From Pseudomonadota bacterium (GTDB lineage Bacteria; Pseudomonadota; Gammaproteobacteria; Burkholderiales; Thiobacillaceae), in assembly GCA_021802555.1 (NCBI GenBank), contig JAJZRU010000001.1, forward strand, positions 186,001 to 250,000: a stretch of 64,000 bases of DNA. Direction: 5' to 3'. Position 1 is the first letter of the stretch, and the number at the start of each line of letters is the position of its first letter. Both the position numbers and the translations under genes were made by a program. Shown here one piece after another: positions 8,500 to 21,115 of the stretch. The notes beneath the pieces were generated by a model. The model worked only from the letters and a program-made list of their open reading frames with translations, was not told the origin of the DNA and did no database searches.

Positions 8500-9279
8500 T
8501 TACAAGGTGCAGTGGGTTAATTCGAAATCCACGCCCTCGGCGCAGACCTTGGGCTGTCCGGGGCCGGCCGAGACGAAGCGGATATTGAGCATGTATTTGT
8601 TGGCGGAGATTTCCGGCACGCAGGGCAGCCCGTCTTCCAGGCCGATGCGCAGCATATGCACGACGCGGCCTTCCAGCATCTGCTGAAAGGCGCCGTGAGG
8701 GCTGTGCTGCTGCTGCGGACGGTTGCCTTCGCGCAGCAGACGCAGCACGATGCCGATGGCGATGCGCACCTGGGCCATGGGCTCGATCCAGCCGACCAAA
8801 TGGCTGCGGCGCTCTTCGGCGGGGCGATGCAGCCAGTGGTGGTAGCTGGGAACGTCGAACTCGCACAAGCCTCCCGGGATCACGGCGCGCTGGCGGATGC
8901 CGTTCAACCAGTCGTCTTCCTTGAGGTGCTGGCCGATGCGTCCACCCATGCCATGAATGCCGGCGCGGGCGCTGTCGATTTCGTCCAGCACGCCGCGCAG
9001 GGCCGCGGCGTCGACGTCTGCATTGCCCAAGAGCCCGGCCAAGAGGGCGCGCTGGCGCTCCAGTTCCTGCAGCAGGTCGGATTTGAGGTCGGTGCGGCCC
9101 GCGACTTCGGCGAGTTCGAACAAGGTATGCAAGGCCGCATGGTGCATGAGCGAACTGCTGCCCGCGGCATAGCCGCCGTACCGATCGAAAAGATCTTCGA
9201 GTCGGAGCAGCATGCGGATGCGCTCGTTAAGGGGGTATTCGTAGTGGATCATGGGAGCGGTGGCGCCATTGTCCCTCAT
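8500..9279 (-). CDS. zapD: Cell division protein ZapD
   Basis: ZapD bundles FtsZ filaments at the division ring in the cytoplasm. The protein shows the family features [16 protein letters not shown] near the N-terminus, an alpha-helical N-terminal half and a beta-rich C-terminal half ending in FELTHCTL. The ATG at 9277-9279 overlaps the coaE stop as ATGA, which suggests translational coupling (259 aa). The internal ATG at 9250-9252 (MIHYEYP) gives a protein closer to the usual N-terminus and is a fair alternative. Flanking coaE and yacG support the call. Confidence 0.93.
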   Translation of the reverse strand: MRDNGATAPMIHYEYPLNERIRMLLRLEDLFDRYGGYAAGSSSLMHHAALHTLFELAEVAGRTDLKSDLLQELERQRALLAGLLGNADVDAAALRGVLDEIDSARAGIHGMGGRIGQHLKEDDWLNGIRQRAVIPGGLCEFDVPSYHHWLHRPAEERRSHLVGWIEPMAQVRIAIGIVLRLLREGNRPQQQHSPHGAFQQMLEGRVVHMLRIGLEDGLPCVPEISANKYMLNIRFVSAGPGQPKVCAEGVDFELTHCTL

Positions 9280-9890
9280 TCCCAGGATGAGTCAAAGCTG
9301 CGCGCGTCGCGCAGCAGGCGCTGATGCAGGACGTCGACCTGGGCGCGCAAGGAGCTCAAGGTGGTGCTGTTGTTGAGCACGTAATCGGCGCGCGCCAGGC
9401 GCTCTTTGCGGCTTGCCTGGGCGGCGATGATGGCGAGCACTTCGGCGCGCGCCAGGCCGCTGCGCGCCATCACGCGCTCTATCCTGCTCGTTTCGGGGCT
9501 GTCGACCACCGCCACCCGGTGCAGCAGTTTGTCATAGCCGCCGCTTTCCACCAGCAGCGGAACGACGACGATGCAATAGGGGGCTTGCAGCGCGCCCAGG
9601 GCCGTTTCTACTTCCCGGCGGATGAGCGGATGCAGCAGGCCCTCCAGGCGCGCGCGGGCGCCGGCGTCGGCAAACACCATGCGCCGCAGGGCGGCGCGCT
9701 CCAGGCTGCCGTCGGGGCGAAATGCGGAGGGAAAATTCTGGCGCAGCACCGGCAGCGCTTCGCCGTCCGGCCCGGTGAGGCGATGCGAGATCTCGTCGGT
9801 GTCGATGACCGGTGCCGCCAGTTCGGCGAAGCGCCGGCTGACTGCGGATTTCCCGGCGCCGATGCCGCCGGTGAGGCCCACTTTCAGCAT
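9276..9890 (-). CDS. coaE: Dephospho-CoA kinase
   Basis: It carries out the last step of coenzyme A synthesis, phosphorylating the 3'-hydroxyl of dephospho-CoA. The P-loop GGIGAGKS is at residues 8-15, and the substrate-site DTDEISH and the LLVESG segment are present. It has 204 residues, the normal length. I chose the ATG at 9888-9890 (MLKVGLTG); the long open frame above it overlaps pilD out of frame and is not real. It lies between pilD (8 bp upstream) and zapD (ATGA overlap), the usual arrangement in proteobacteria. Confidence 0.96.
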   Translation of the reverse strand: MLKVGLTGGIGAGKSAVSRRFAELAAPVIDTDEISHRLTGPDGEALPVLRQNFPSAFRPDGSLERAALRRMVFADAGARARLEGLLHPLIRREVETALGALQAPYCIVVVPLLVESGGYDKLLHRVAVVDSPETSRIERVMARSGLARAEVLAIIAAQASRKERLARADYVLNNSTTLSSLRAQVDVLHQRLLRDARSFDSSWE

Positions 9891-9898
9891 CTTGCGGC

Positions 9899-10750
9899 TC
9901 AGGCAGAAGCCAGCCAGAGGCCCAGGAGCGTCGGGCCGGCGAGCAGCGCGAGCACGCCCCCTCCCGCCAGATAAGGGCCGAAGGGAATGGGTACGCGGCG
10001 GTCGTGGCGGGCGAAGACGATGAGCGCTATGCCGGTGAGCGCGCCCGCCAGGGAGGAAGCGAGGATGATGAGCGGCAGCTGCTGCCAGCCCAGCCAGGCG
10101 CCGAGTGCTGCGAGCAGCTTGAAGTCGCCATAGCCCATGCCTTCCCTGCCGGTGGCGAGCTTGAAGGCCCAGTATACGGCCCATAGCAGCAGATAGCCGG
10201 ACGCGGCGCCGATGAGAGCGTCGGGCAGGGGCGCGAACACGCCGCCCAGATTGACCAGCAGCCCCAGCCAGAGCAGGGGCTGGGTGAGGCTGTCGGGCAG
10301 CAGGCTGGTATCCAGATCGATGAAGGCGAGCGCCACTAGCGCGCAGATCAGCGCGATCGCGGCCAGCGTTGCCCAGCCGAAGCCGAAGCGCCAGGCGGCG
10401 GCCGCCGCCAATATCGCGGTGAGCAGTTCCACCACGGGGTAACGCACGCTGATTTTGGCCGCGCAGTGATGGCAGCGGCCGCGCAGCCACAGCCAGCCGA
10501 TCACGGGCAGATTGTGCCAGGGAGCGATGGCGTGGCCGCAGGCCGGGCAGGCCGACGCGGGAACAAGCAGGTTGTAGGTCGCGCGGGCGGGCGCCGTTTC
10601 CCCTTTCAGCTCGGCGCACTGGTCATGCCATTGCGCCTCCAGCATTTTCGGCAGGCGGTGGATGACCACGTTGAGAAAGCTCCCCAGCATGAGCGCAACG
10701 ACGAACACCATCCCGATCCATAGGCCGGGATTGGAGGCGAGCAGCATCAT
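9899..10750 (-). CDS. pilD: Type IV prepilin peptidase/N-methyltransferase
   Basis: PilD cuts the leader of type IV prepilins and methylates the new N-terminus at the inner membrane. The 283-residue protein has an N-terminal membrane segment with the GSFLNVVIHRLP motif, the cytoplasmic four-cysteine zinc site (CPAC and CHHC) and several membrane helices. The two catalytic aspartates of the GxGD-type family are visible as FIDLDTSLLPD and GYGDFKLLAALGAW. It follows pilC by 7 bp in the order pilB-pilC-pilD-coaE. Confidence 0.96.
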   Translation of the reverse strand: MMLLASNPGLWIGMVFVVALMLGSFLNVVIHRLPKMLEAQWHDQCAELKGETAPARATYNLLVPASACPACGHAIAPWHNLPVIGWLWLRGRCHHCAAKISVRYPVVELLTAILAAAAAWRFGFGWATLAAIALICALVALAFIDLDTSLLPDSLTQPLLWLGLLVNLGGVFAPLPDALIGAASGYLLLWAVYWAFKLATGREGMGYGDFKLLAALGAWLGWQQLPLIILASSLAGALTGIALIVFARHDRRVPIPFGPYLAGGGVLALLAGPTLLGLWLASA

Positions 10751-10757
10751 GACATCT

Positions 10758-11975
10758 TTAGCCTACCACGCTGCCGAGCTTGAAGATGGGCAGATACATG
10801 GCGATGACGAGGCCGCCGATGAGCACCCCCAGCACCACCATGATGAGCGGCTCCATCAGGCTGGAGAGATTTTCCACGGCGTCGTCCACTTCCTGCTCGT
10901 AGAAATCCGCCACCTTGCCGAGCATGGAATCGAGCGAACCGGATTCCTCGCCGATGGCGGCCATCTGCAGGACCATGGTGGGGAAGACGCCGCTGTTCTG
11001 CATGGCGACGGTGAGGCCGGTGCCCACCGCCACTTCGCCGCGTATTTTTTTCGTGGCCTCCACGAACACCTGATTGCCGGCTGCGCCGCCGACCGAGTCC
11101 AGGGCCTCCACCAGGGGAACGCCGGCCGCGAACATGGTGGACAGCGTGCGTGTCCAGCGCGCGATGGTGGCCTTTTCGATGACCGGGCCGAAGATGGGCA
11201 GGCGCAGGAACAGCCGGTCCATGAACATCTTCATCTTGGGCGAGCGTTTCCATGCCTCGAAGAATGCGTAGATTCCGCCGCCGAGGGCGCCGAATATGGC
11301 CCACCAATAGGCCACGAAGAAATTGGAAATGGCAATCACCACCAGCGTGGGAGCCGGCAGGTCGGCGCCGAAGCTGGTGAACAATTGCTTGAAGGAGGGC
11401 ACGACGAAGATCATGATTACCGCGGTGACGATGAAGGCGACCACCAGCACGGCGGTCGGATAAGTCAGCGCGGACTTGATCTTGCTCTTGATGGCAAGGA
11501 TTTTTTCCTGGTAGGTCGCCAGGCGGTCCAGCACCGCGTCCAGGATGCCGGCCTGCTCGGCGGCATGCACCAGGTTGCAATAAAGGGCGTTGAACTGCAT
11601 GGGGTGGCGGGAGAAAGCCTGCGACATGCTGCTGCCTTTTTCGATGTCGGCCTTGACCTCCGCCAGCAGGGTCTGCATGGAGGGATTGTTGTGGCTGCGC
11701 GCGACGATCTCGAAGGACTGGAGCAGGGGCACGCCGGCCTTCATCATGGTGGCGAGCTGGCGCGTGAAGAGCGTGACGTCCTTGTCGGTGATTTTTTTGC
11801 GGGCGGCGAATAGAGCGTTTTGCTTTTTCACCTTGGTGACGGTGATGCCCTGGCGCCGCAAATGCGCGGATACCTGGGCTTGGCCCCCGGCCAGCATCTG
11901 CCCTTTGATTTTCTTGCCCTTCTTGTCCGTGCCTTCCCACAGGAAGGTGGAATCCTTGGTGGCGGCGATTGCCAT
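10758..11975 (-). CDS. pilC: Type IV pilus inner-membrane platform protein PilC
   Basis: PilC is the inner-membrane platform on which the pilus assembles. The 405-residue protein has two repeated GspF/PilC domains (about 70-195 and 275-395) with membrane segments between them (around 170-240 and at the C-terminus). Family motifs FTRQLATMMKAGVPLLQ and LSTMFAAGVPLVEAL mark the start of the two repeats. It lies between pilB and pilD on the same strand. No pilin gene is in the window. Confidence 0.96.
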   Translation of the reverse strand: MAIAATKDSTFLWEGTDKKGKKIKGQMLAGGQAQVSAHLRRQGITVTKVKKQNALFAARKKITDKDVTLFTRQLATMMKAGVPLLQSFEIVARSHNNPSMQTLLAEVKADIEKGSSMSQAFSRHPMQFNALYCNLVHAAEQAGILDAVLDRLATYQEKILAIKSKIKSALTYPTAVLVVAFIVTAVIMIFVVPSFKQLFTSFGADLPAPTLVVIAISNFFVAYWWAIFGALGGGIYAFFEAWKRSPKMKMFMDRLFLRLPIFGPVIEKATIARWTRTLSTMFAAGVPLVEALDSVGGAAGNQVFVEATKKIRGEVAVGTGLTVAMQNSGVFPTMVLQMAAIGEESGSLDSMLGKVADFYEQEVDDAVENLSSLMEPLIMVVLGVLIGGLVIAMYLPIFKLGSVVG

Positions 11976-11996
11976 AGTCGATCTCCCTTGAGCCGC

Positions 11997-13712
<1,716 letters not shown>

Positions 13713-13775
13713 GGGGTTACGGGGGGGATTCGACACCACTTTAACGACGGCTCGGGCGCAAAATTGAGGGGACGG

Positions 13776-15041
13776 CTAGCGCGGCGGCAGAAGCTTGGCG
13801 ATTTTCACCGCGCGGCCCTGGGTTTGCACGATCTCCACCGGAATGTCCGCCACTTTCAGGCTTACCCCGGCCTCGGGGATGTCCTGGAGCTGTTCCAGCA
13901 GAAGCCCGTTCAGGGTTTTTGGCCCTTCGAGGGGGAAATTGAGCCCCAATTGGCGATTCAAGCGGCGCAGCAGCGTGCCGCCCTCCACCAGCCAGCTGCC
14001 GTCTTCCTGGGGGCGCATCCACCCCGCCTGCGCCGGCGCCTGGGTGGTGAACTCGCCGACCAATTCCTCCAGCAGGTCTTCCAGGGTGACCAGGCCCTGC
14101 AGCTCGCCGTATTCGTCCACCACCAGGGCCAGGCGCTGGCGGTTGTTCTGGAACTGGCGCAGCTGCGTGAAGAGCGGGGCGCCCGAGGGGACGTAATAGG
14201 GTTCCTGCAAGGCCTGCCGCAGCGCCTCGGGGTCGAGCTTCTCGGTGGCCAGGGAAGGCAGGGCACGCCGCACATGGAGGACGCCGGTGACATGATCGAG
14301 AGACCCTTCGCACGCCAGGATGCGGGTATGGTGGCTGGTCGCAATCTGCCCGGCCAGGCGCTCGGGGTCTTCCGTGAGATCGATGAATTCGATTTGCTGG
14401 CGCGGCACCATCACGTCGTCCACGGTGATGTCCTCCAGGCCCAGCAGATTGAGGAGCAGGAGGCGGTGGGTGGCTGGAATGAACTTGCCCGATTCGCTCA
14501 CCAGGGTGCGCAGCTCTTCCACGCCCAGATGTCTTTCCGCCTGCTGGCTGTCGGGCTTGAGGCGCATCAGCTTGAACAACAGCGTGACGAAGAGATTGAC
14601 GAACCATACCGCCGGGTAGAGCAGGCGCCGCAAAATGACCAGGACATAGCTGGAGGCGTAGGCGACCGGCTCCGAATAGGTGGCGCCGATGACCTTGGGG
14701 GTGACTTCGCTGAACACCACGATCAAAAAAGTTACCGCCAAAGTGGCCAGGGTGAGCGCCAGTTCGCTCTGCCCGAACAGCTGTACGGTGATGACGGTCA
14801 CCAGCGCCGTGGCGGCGGCGTTCACCAGGTTGTTGCCGATGAGCACCACGCCGAGCAGCTCCTCGGTCTTGCCCAGCAGTTGCAGCGCCAGGCGGGCGCC
14901 GCGGTGGCCTTGCGCCGCGCGCGCCTTCAGGCGGTAGCGGTCCAGCGCCATCATGGCCGTCTCCGAGGCGGAAAAATAGCCGGACAGCAGCAGGAAGAAG
15001 ATCAGGACTCCGATGAGGAGCCCCAGGGAATCGTCGTTCAC
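13776..15041 (-). CDS. CorB/YfjD-type CNNM-CBS membrane protein
   Basis: This is an inner-membrane protein of the CNNM/CorC family, linked to magnesium (and cobalt) transport. It has an N-terminal DUF21/CNNM domain with about four membrane segments (residues 5-180), two CBS domains (about 205-325) and a C-terminal CorC/HlyC domain (about 335-415). The GTG at 15039-15041 (VNDDSLGL) is the best start because the frame above it is Arg-rich and has no membrane character; this gives 421 aa. As in Escherichia coli (yfjD-ypjD-ffh), it follows ypjD, 26 bp away. Confidence 0.9.
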   Translation of the reverse strand: MNDDSLGLLIGVLIFFLLLSGYFSASETAMMALDRYRLKARAAQGHRGARLALQLLGKTEELLGVVLIGNNLVNAAATALVTVITVQLFGQSELALTLATLAVTFLIVVFSEVTPKVIGATYSEPVAYASSYVLVILRRLLYPAVWFVNLFVTLLFKLMRLKPDSQQAERHLGVEELRTLVSESGKFIPATHRLLLLNLLGLEDITVDDVMVPRQQIEFIDLTEDPERLAGQIATSHHTRILACEGSLDHVTGVLHVRRALPSLATEKLDPEALRQALQEPYYVPSGAPLFTQLRQFQNNRQRLALVVDEYGELQGLVTLEDLLEELVGEFTTQAPAQAGWMRPQEDGSWLVEGGTLLRRLNRQLGLNFPLEGPKTLNGLLLEQLQDIPEAGVSLKVADIPVEIVQTQGRAVKIAKLLPPR

Positions 15042-15067
15042 GTTCGGGGCGGCGGCACGGCGGGTGC

Positions 15068-15874
15068 TCAGCGCGCGAGCAGGACTTCGAGCACGAATTT
15101 CGTGCCCATGTAGGCGAGTACGAGCATGACGAAGCCGGTCACCGTCCAGCGCGCGGCGATGCGCCCGCGCCAGCCCCACAGTTTGCGTCCGGCCAGCAGC
15201 CCGCCGAACACCAGCCAGGACAGCAGGGCCAGCACCGTTTTATGGTTGATGGGTATGGCTTGGCCGAACACTTCTTCAGAAAAGAAAATGCCGCTGGCGA
15301 GCGCCAGGGTGAGGATGAAGAAGCCCACGCCGATGAGGCGGAACAGCAGGGTTTCCAGGGTCAGCAGGGGGGGGAAATCCGCGCCGCCGAAGCCGACGCT
15401 CTTGCGATGCAGGCGTTTTTCCAGGGTGCCCATGAGTATGGCCTGCACCGAAGCGATGAACAGCAGGCTGTAAGCCAGCAGGGCCAGGGTGAGGTGGACG
15501 CGGAAGCCCGGCATGTTGGAATAGGGGATCAGGCGCATGCCCGGAAAGACCAGCGGCAGGGCGATGCCGACGACGGCTCCGGCGGCGAGCCAGCCGAGCA
15601 CGGTGTTAAGCGGATAGCGCAAACTGGACAGTCCGTAAGCCAGCACGGAGAGCCAGATAATGATGGAGCCGGAATTGCCGAAGCCCAGCATCATCTGCCC
15701 GCCCGGGAAGGTGGTGAGAACGATGACATAGGCCTGCAGGCCCAGGCCCGCGGTCAGCAGCAGGACGATCCAGGCCGGCAGGCGGCCTGCCGGGCGGGTC
15801 AGCAGACGCAGGGCTGACGCCGCATAGGCGACGCCGCCGAGTAGGGTTGCCAGCAGAGCGGGGGTGGGGACCAT
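15068..15874 (-). CDS. ypjD: CcsA/YpjD-family inner-membrane protein
   Basis: The 268-residue protein has about eight membrane helices and belongs to the cytochrome c assembly (CcsA/HemX/YpjD) family. Family features include the region around HLTLALLAYSLLFIAS, a GIFFSEEVFG loop and the segment INHKTVLALLSWLVFGGLL. Its role in non-CcmC organisms is not well defined; it has been linked to membrane integrity and metal handling in Escherichia coli. It diverges from ffh, which is the standard arrangement in gamma- and betaproteobacteria. Confidence 0.9.
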   Translation of the reverse strand: MVPTPALLATLLGGVAYAASALRLLTRPAGRLPAWIVLLLTAGLGLQAYVIVLTTFPGGQMMLGFGNSGSIIIWLSVLAYGLSSLRYPLNTVLGWLAAGAVVGIALPLVFPGMRLIPYSNMPGFRVHLTLALLAYSLLFIASVQAILMGTLEKRLHRKSVGFGGADFPPLLTLETLLFRLIGVGFFILTLALASGIFFSEEVFGQAIPINHKTVLALLSWLVFGGLLAGRKLWGWRGRIAARWTVTGFVMLVLAYMGTKFVLEVLLAR

Positions 15875-15937
15875 TGGTTAGAATGTCTTGGTAAGCGCTT
15901 ATTATCCATGTGCCCGACGGGCGCAACAAGGAAACCC

Positions 15938-17281
<1,344 letters not shown>

Positions 17282-17342
17282 GCCGCTGGCGGAAAAGCGC
17301 TTTTCTGGTAAGATACGAGGTTTTTCCGCGGGAAATTTTCGC

Positions 17343-17594
17343 ATGGTCGTGATTCGTCTGGCCCGGGGTGGCGCCAAGAACCGCCCCTTTTACAACGTCG
17401 TGGTGGCCGATTCCAGGGCGCGCCGGGACGGCCGCTTCATCGAGCGCCTGGGGTTCTACAATCCGGTGGCGCCCGCGGGCGCCGAGTCCCTGCGGCTGGA
17501 TGTCGAGCGCATCAAGCATTGGGCCGGCCAGGGCGCCCAGGTGTCCGATACCGTAGCGCGTCTGATCAAGCAGCAGGGCAAAGCCGCTGCCTGA
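17343..17594 (+). CDS. rpsP: 30S ribosomal protein S16
   Basis: This is the small-subunit protein bS16, which binds 16S rRNA early in assembly. The 83-residue sequence begins [18 protein letters not shown] and has the family segments [19 protein letters not shown] and [17 protein letters not shown]. It starts 61 bp after ffh. The gap holds the 14-bp perfect palindrome GAAAAGCGCTTTTC (17292-17305) and an extended -10-like TGGTAAGAT, which may form a promoter for the rpsP-rimM-trmD-rplS operon. Confidence 0.98.
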   Translation: MVVIRLARGGAKNRPFYNVVVADSRARRDGRFIERLGFYNPVAPAGAESLRLDVERIKHWAGQGAQVSDTVARLIKQQGKAAA

Positions 17595-17613
17595 ACCGGG
17601 ATCGCGGATCGTC

Positions 17614-18108
17614 ATGGGGCGCGTCGAAGCGCCCATCGTCATGGGGCGCATCGTGGCTCCCTTCGGCGTCCAGGGGTGGGTCAGGGTGCAGCCCTATACG
17701 GCTGCGCCGGGCGGCTTGCTGGATTATCCGGTCTGGCAAGTCGGGGATAGGGCGTATGCGGTGCTCGACGGACGGGTGCACGGTACGGGCTTGGTGGCGC
17801 ACCTGGAAAGCATCGATGATCGCGATGCCGCAGCGGCCCTGCGCGGCAGCGACATCGCCGTGGCGCGCGACGAATTGCCGGCTGCGGCGGAGAACGAATA
17901 TTACTGGACCGATTTGATCGGTTTGGCGGTGGTGGGCCAGGACGGCGCAGCGTTGGGCCGGGTGGCTGCACTTATGGAAACCGGCGCCAACGATGTTTTG
18001 GTGGTGCAAGGCGAGCGCGAACGCCTCATCCCCTTCGTCGGCGAGTATGTGAAGAATGTGGATCCGGCCGGCGGCACCATTACCGTGACCTGGCCGGCGG
18101 ATTGGTAG
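17614..18108 (+). CDS. rimM: Ribosome maturation factor RimM
   Basis: RimM helps assemble the 30S head domain by binding ribosomal protein S19. The 164-residue protein has an N-terminal RimM barrel (VMGRIVAPFGVQGWVRVQPYT) and a C-terminal PRC-barrel domain (YYWTDLIGLAVV to IPFVGEYVKNVD). Its place between rpsP and trmD is conserved in bacteria. The stop TAG lies 5 bp before the trmD start, which suggests coupled translation. Confidence 0.97.
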   Translation: MGRVEAPIVMGRIVAPFGVQGWVRVQPYTAAPGGLLDYPVWQVGDRAYAVLDGRVHGTGLVAHLESIDDRDAAAALRGSDIAVARDELPAAAENEYYWTDLIGLAVVGQDGAALGRVAALMETGANDVLVVQGERERLIPFVGEYVKNVDPAGGTITVTWPADW

Positions 18109-18113
18109 GCGTT

Positions 18114-18878
18114 GTGCGCTTCGACGTGGTGAGCCTGTTTCCGGGCTTGTTCGACAGCGTGCTGGACTATGGCGTGAGCGCGCGCGCCCTGGATCGCGGC
18201 ATCATCCGCTTTCGGGCTTGGAGCCCGCGCGATTACAGCGCGGATGCCTACGGGAGCGTGGATGACCGCCCCTACGGCGGCGGGCCGGGCATGGTGATGC
18301 AGGCCGAACCCCTGGCGGCCGCCGTAGCCGCCGCGTGCGACGATTTGGCGCGCGAGGGCTTGCCGCCGCACGTGATTTATTTTTCCCCGCGGGGGGAGCG
18401 TCTGGACCAGGAAAAGATACTGGCCCTGGCGCAAAGACCGGCCCTCACGCTGGTGTGCGGGCGTTACGAGGGCGTGGACGAGCGCTTTCTGCGCGTCAGT
18501 GTGGCGCAGGAGATTTCGCTGGGGGACTTCGTCCTCTCCGGCGGCGAGGTGGCCGCCCTGGCCTTGATGGACGCGGTGATCCGTCAATTGCCCGGGGCGC
18601 TGGGCAATGCCAGCTCGGCGCTGGAGGAATCTTTCGCCGACGGCCTGCTGGACGGTCCGTGCTACACCCGTCCGGAGGTCTGGCGCGGCATGGCGGTGCC
18701 GGAGGTGCTGCGTTCGGGAGATCACGCTGCGATCGCCCGCTGGCGCCTGAAGATGAGCCTGGGGACGACCTGGGAGCGGCGCCCGGATTTGTTGGCGCGG
18801 CGGGGCATGTCGCCCGCCGAGCGGGAATTGCTCGACGAATATCGTCGGGAAAGAGGCCTTGGCGACGAGGCCGTTTGA
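18114..18878 (+). CDS. trmD: tRNA (guanine-N1)-methyltransferase TrmD
   Basis: TrmD methylates G37 of tRNAs that read CNN codons and so prevents frameshifting. The 254-residue protein shows the SPOUT trefoil-knot motifs: [12 protein letters not shown] at the N-terminus, [22 protein letters not shown] and [12 protein letters not shown] chose the GTG at 18114 because it gives the family N-terminus; a TTG at 18102 would overlap the rimM stop. It lies in the rpsP-rimM-trmD-rplS operon. Confidence 0.97.
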   Translation: MRFDVVSLFPGLFDSVLDYGVSARALDRGIIRFRAWSPRDYSADAYGSVDDRPYGGGPGMVMQAEPLAAAVAAACDDLAREGLPPHVIYFSPRGERLDQEKILALAQRPALTLVCGRYEGVDERFLRVSVAQEISLGDFVLSGGEVAALALMDAVIRQLPGALGNASSALEESFADGLLDGPCYTRPEVWRGMAVPEVLRSGDHAAIARWRLKMSLGTTWERRPDLLARRGMSPAERELLDEYRRERGLGDEAV

Positions 18879-18937
18879 TAAACCGCGCAATGTTCGCCCC
18901 GGGCGAACCAATTCGCGAACCGAGAAGGATCGTGACC

Positions 18938-19315
18938 ATGAACGTCATCGAACAACTGGAACAGGAAGAAATCCAACGCCTCAACAAGACCGTGCCGGAC
19001 TTCGGCCCCGGCGATACCGTGGTCGTGCAGGTGAAGGTCAAGGAGGGCAACCGCGAGCGTCTGCAGGCCTATGAAGGCGTGGTGATCGCCAAGCGCAACC
19101 GCGGCCTCAATTCCGCCTTCACCGTGCGCAAGATTTCCGCGGGCGAGGGCGTGGAGCGCACTTTCCAGACCTATTCTCCGCTGGTTGCCGGCATCGAGCT
19201 CAAGCGGCGCGGCGATGTGCGGCGCGCCAAGCTCTATTATTTGCGCGCCCGTTCCGGCAAGTCCGCGCGCATCAAGGAAAAGCTTCCGGGCAAATCGGCC
19301 GCCGAGGCCAAATAA
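18938..19315 (+). CDS. rplS: 50S ribosomal protein L19
   Basis: This is bL19, located at the interface of the 30S and 50S subunits. The 125-residue protein begins [17 protein letters not shown] and has the classic segments [38 protein letters not shown] and [21 protein letters not shown]. The ATG at 18938 has GAAGGA about 8 bp upstream. It closes the conserved operon. The next gene, ogt, starts 65 bp later. Confidence 0.98.
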   Translation: MNVIEQLEQEEIQRLNKTVPDFGPGDTVVVQVKVKEGNRERLQAYEGVVIAKRNRGLNSAFTVRKISAGEGVERTFQTYSPLVAGIELKRRGDVRRAKLYYLRARSGKSARIKEKLPGKSAAEAK

Positions 19316-19380
19316 GCGCTGGCCGGTAAGCGCCGGGCGGGGGACTTCCACGATCCGAGCGCCCGGTGCATAGTGCGGTC

Positions 19381-19854
19381 ATGGTGCTCAGCTATCAAGC
19401 CGTCATTGCCGTGCCCTTCGGCCGCCTGGGCCTGCTGGAAGGCAAGGCGGGGGTGACGCGCATCGATTTTCTTCCGCCCGGCAAGGAGTTGCTGGCACCG
19501 GCCACGCCTGCCTTGCGCGCGGCGGCGTCGGCCTTGCACGCATGGTGCGAGGATCCGGCGCGCACGCTGGCGTTTCCGTACACGCTGCAGGGGAGCGCGT
19601 TCCAGCAAAAGGTTTGGCAGGCTCTGTGCGCCATCCCGCGCGGACGCACCAGAACCTACGGCGAGCTTGCCGCAAGCCTGGACAGTTCGCCCCGCGCCGT
19701 GGGCCAAGCCTGTGGCGGGAATCCTCTGCCCATCGTCGTGCCTTGCCACCGCGTGGTGGGCAGCCGCGGCCTTGGGGGGTTCATGCACGGGCAAAGCGAT
19801 TTCCCGCTGACGGTAAAGCGCTGGCTGCTGGCCCATGAGCGACGCCCTGATTGA
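19381..19854 (+). CDS. ogt: Methylated-DNA--protein-cysteine methyltransferase
   Basis: This enzyme repairs O6-alkylguanine by moving the alkyl group onto its own cysteine, in a single-use reaction. The active-site motif PCHRVV is present, as are the helix-turn-helix segment (GRTRTYGELAASL) and the C-terminal GGF(M)HG loop. At 157 residues (ATG 19381) it is a short Ogt/AtaC-type protein without an Ada N-domain. A GTG at 19366 is an alternative start. Its last 20 bp overlap xerD, which suggests coupling. Confidence 0.9.
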   Translation: MVLSYQAVIAVPFGRLGLLEGKAGVTRIDFLPPGKELLAPATPALRAAASALHAWCEDPARTLAFPYTLQGSAFQQKVWQALCAIPRGRTRTYGELAASLDSSPRAVGQACGGNPLPIVVPCHRVVGSRGLGGFMHGQSDFPLTVKRWLLAHERRPD

Positions 19855-20725
19855 CCGCTTCTGCGATCATCTGTGGCTGGAAGACGGCCTCGCTCCCAAT
19901 ACTCTGGCGGCTTATCGGCGCGACCTGACCGGCTACGCGCATTGGCTAGGGCGCGAGCGCCGCGCCTCGATGGAAAGCGCGTCCGCCAACGATTTGCAGG
20001 CCTGGCTCGCGGTCTGCCTGGCGCGCCGCAGGAGCGCCAAGAGCGCGGCGCGCTACACCTCCAGCCTCAAGCGGTTTTATCGCTACTTGGTGCGCGAAGG
20101 CTTGGCTGGCGCCGATCCTACCGAGCACCTGGATCACCCCAAACTGCCCCGCAGCCTGCCCAAAGGCTTGTCCGAGGCAGAGGTCGAGGCCCTGCTCAAC
20201 GCCGCCGATCTTGCCAAACCCCTCGGCCTGCGCGATCGCGCCATGCTGGAAACCCTATACGCCACGGGCCTGAGGGTGTCCGAACTGGTGGGGCTCAAAT
20301 GGCTGCATCTCGACCTGCGCGCCGGCATGGCCAGGGTGACCGGCAAGGGCGGCAAGGACCGGGTGGTGCCGCTGGGCGAGGTGGCCATGGACTGGCTAGA
20401 TCGCTATTTGCGCGAAGCCCGGGAGGCTTTGCTTGCGGGCAAGCAAAGCGATCTGGTGTTCGTCAGTCCGCGCGGCGGCGCGCTGACGCGCCAGGCGTTT
20501 TGGTACCGCATCAAGCTGCTCGCGCGCGTGGCCGGCATCCGCACGGCGGTCTCGCCCCACACGCTGCGGCACGCTTTTGCCACCCACCTGCTCAACCATG
20601 GCGCGGATTTGCGCGTGGTGCAGCTGCTGCTCGGCCATGCCGATATCTCGACGACGCAGATCTACACCCATGTCGCGCGCGAGCGCCTGAAGCGCCTGCA
20701 CGAGCGGCATCACCCGCGCGGCTGA
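19835..20725 (+). CDS. xerD: Tyrosine recombinase XerD
   Basis: XerD resolves chromosome dimers at dif together with XerC and FtsK. The 296-residue protein has an N-terminal SAM-like core-binding domain (about 5-90) and a C-terminal catalytic domain. The catalytic residues are all present: Arg147 (GLRVSEL), Lys171 (GKGGKDR), His242 and Arg245 (HTLRHAFATHLL), His268 (LLGHADIS) and Tyr277 (QIYTHV). The start overlaps the end of ogt by 20 bp. The length and an N-terminus that goes straight into the core-binding domain fit XerD rather than a phage integrase; XerC cannot be fully excluded. Confidence 0.92.
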   Translation: MSDALIDRFCDHLWLEDGLAPNTLAAYRRDLTGYAHWLGRERRASMESASANDLQAWLAVCLARRRSAKSAARYTSSLKRFYRYLVREGLAGADPTEHLDHPKLPRSLPKGLSEAEVEALLNAADLAKPLGLRDRAMLETLYATGLRVSELVGLKWLHLDLRAGMARVTGKGGKDRVVPLGEVAMDWLDRYLREAREALLAGKQSDLVFVSPRGGALTRQAFWYRIKLLARVAGIRTAVSPHTLRHAFATHLLNHGADLRVVQLLLGHADISTTQIYTHVARERLKRLHERHHPRG

Positions 20726-20731
20726 GGCCGG

Positions 20732-21082
20732 TCAGCGGCTGCGCTCGATGACGATGCCCAACTCCTTGATGCCGCGCACGATGGCGAATTTGGTGACGCT
20801 GACTTTCACCCAGGGCGCGCCGAATTCGTCCAGCACCAGGCGGGCGATTTTTTCCGCCACCGTTTCCACAAGCTCGAACGGCTGGGAAGAGAAGCGCTCG
20901 GCAATGCGCGCCGCCACTTCGCCGTAATTGATGGTGTCGGCCACATTGTCGGTGTCCCCGGCCTTGTGGTCGGGCAGGCCGATTTCTAGGTCGAGGCGCA
21001 CCGGTTGCGGGATTTTGCGTTCCCACTCGTAAATGCCGATAATGAGCTGCAGCCGAAAGTCCCGCAGAAACAGAATATCCAT
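20732..21082 (-). CDS. folB: Dihydroneopterin aldolase
   Basis: FolB converts 7,8-dihydroneopterin to 6-hydroxymethyl-dihydropterin in folate synthesis. The 116-residue protein begins MDILFLRDFRLQLIIGIYEWERKIPQ, the family's N-terminus, with the substrate-site Glu and Tyr, and carries the TINYGEVA and KFAIVRGIKELGIVIERSR segments. It is convergent with xerD and divergent from plsY. This folB-plsY arrangement is common in betaproteobacteria. Confidence 0.95.
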   Translation of the reverse strand: MDILFLRDFRLQLIIGIYEWERKIPQPVRLDLEIGLPDHKAGDTDNVADTINYGEVAARIAERFSSQPFELVETVAEKIARLVLDEFGAPWVKVSVTKFAIVRGIKELGIVIERSR

Positions 21083-21115
21083 GGCCCGTGCGCGGTCGCA
21101 AAACCCCGGATTTTA

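Noticed and set aside
9891-10619. Fusion of pilD and coaE in one long frame
   Set aside because: The upper part is pilD in a wrong frame. coaE has a clear start at 9890 and pilD has its own complete frame.
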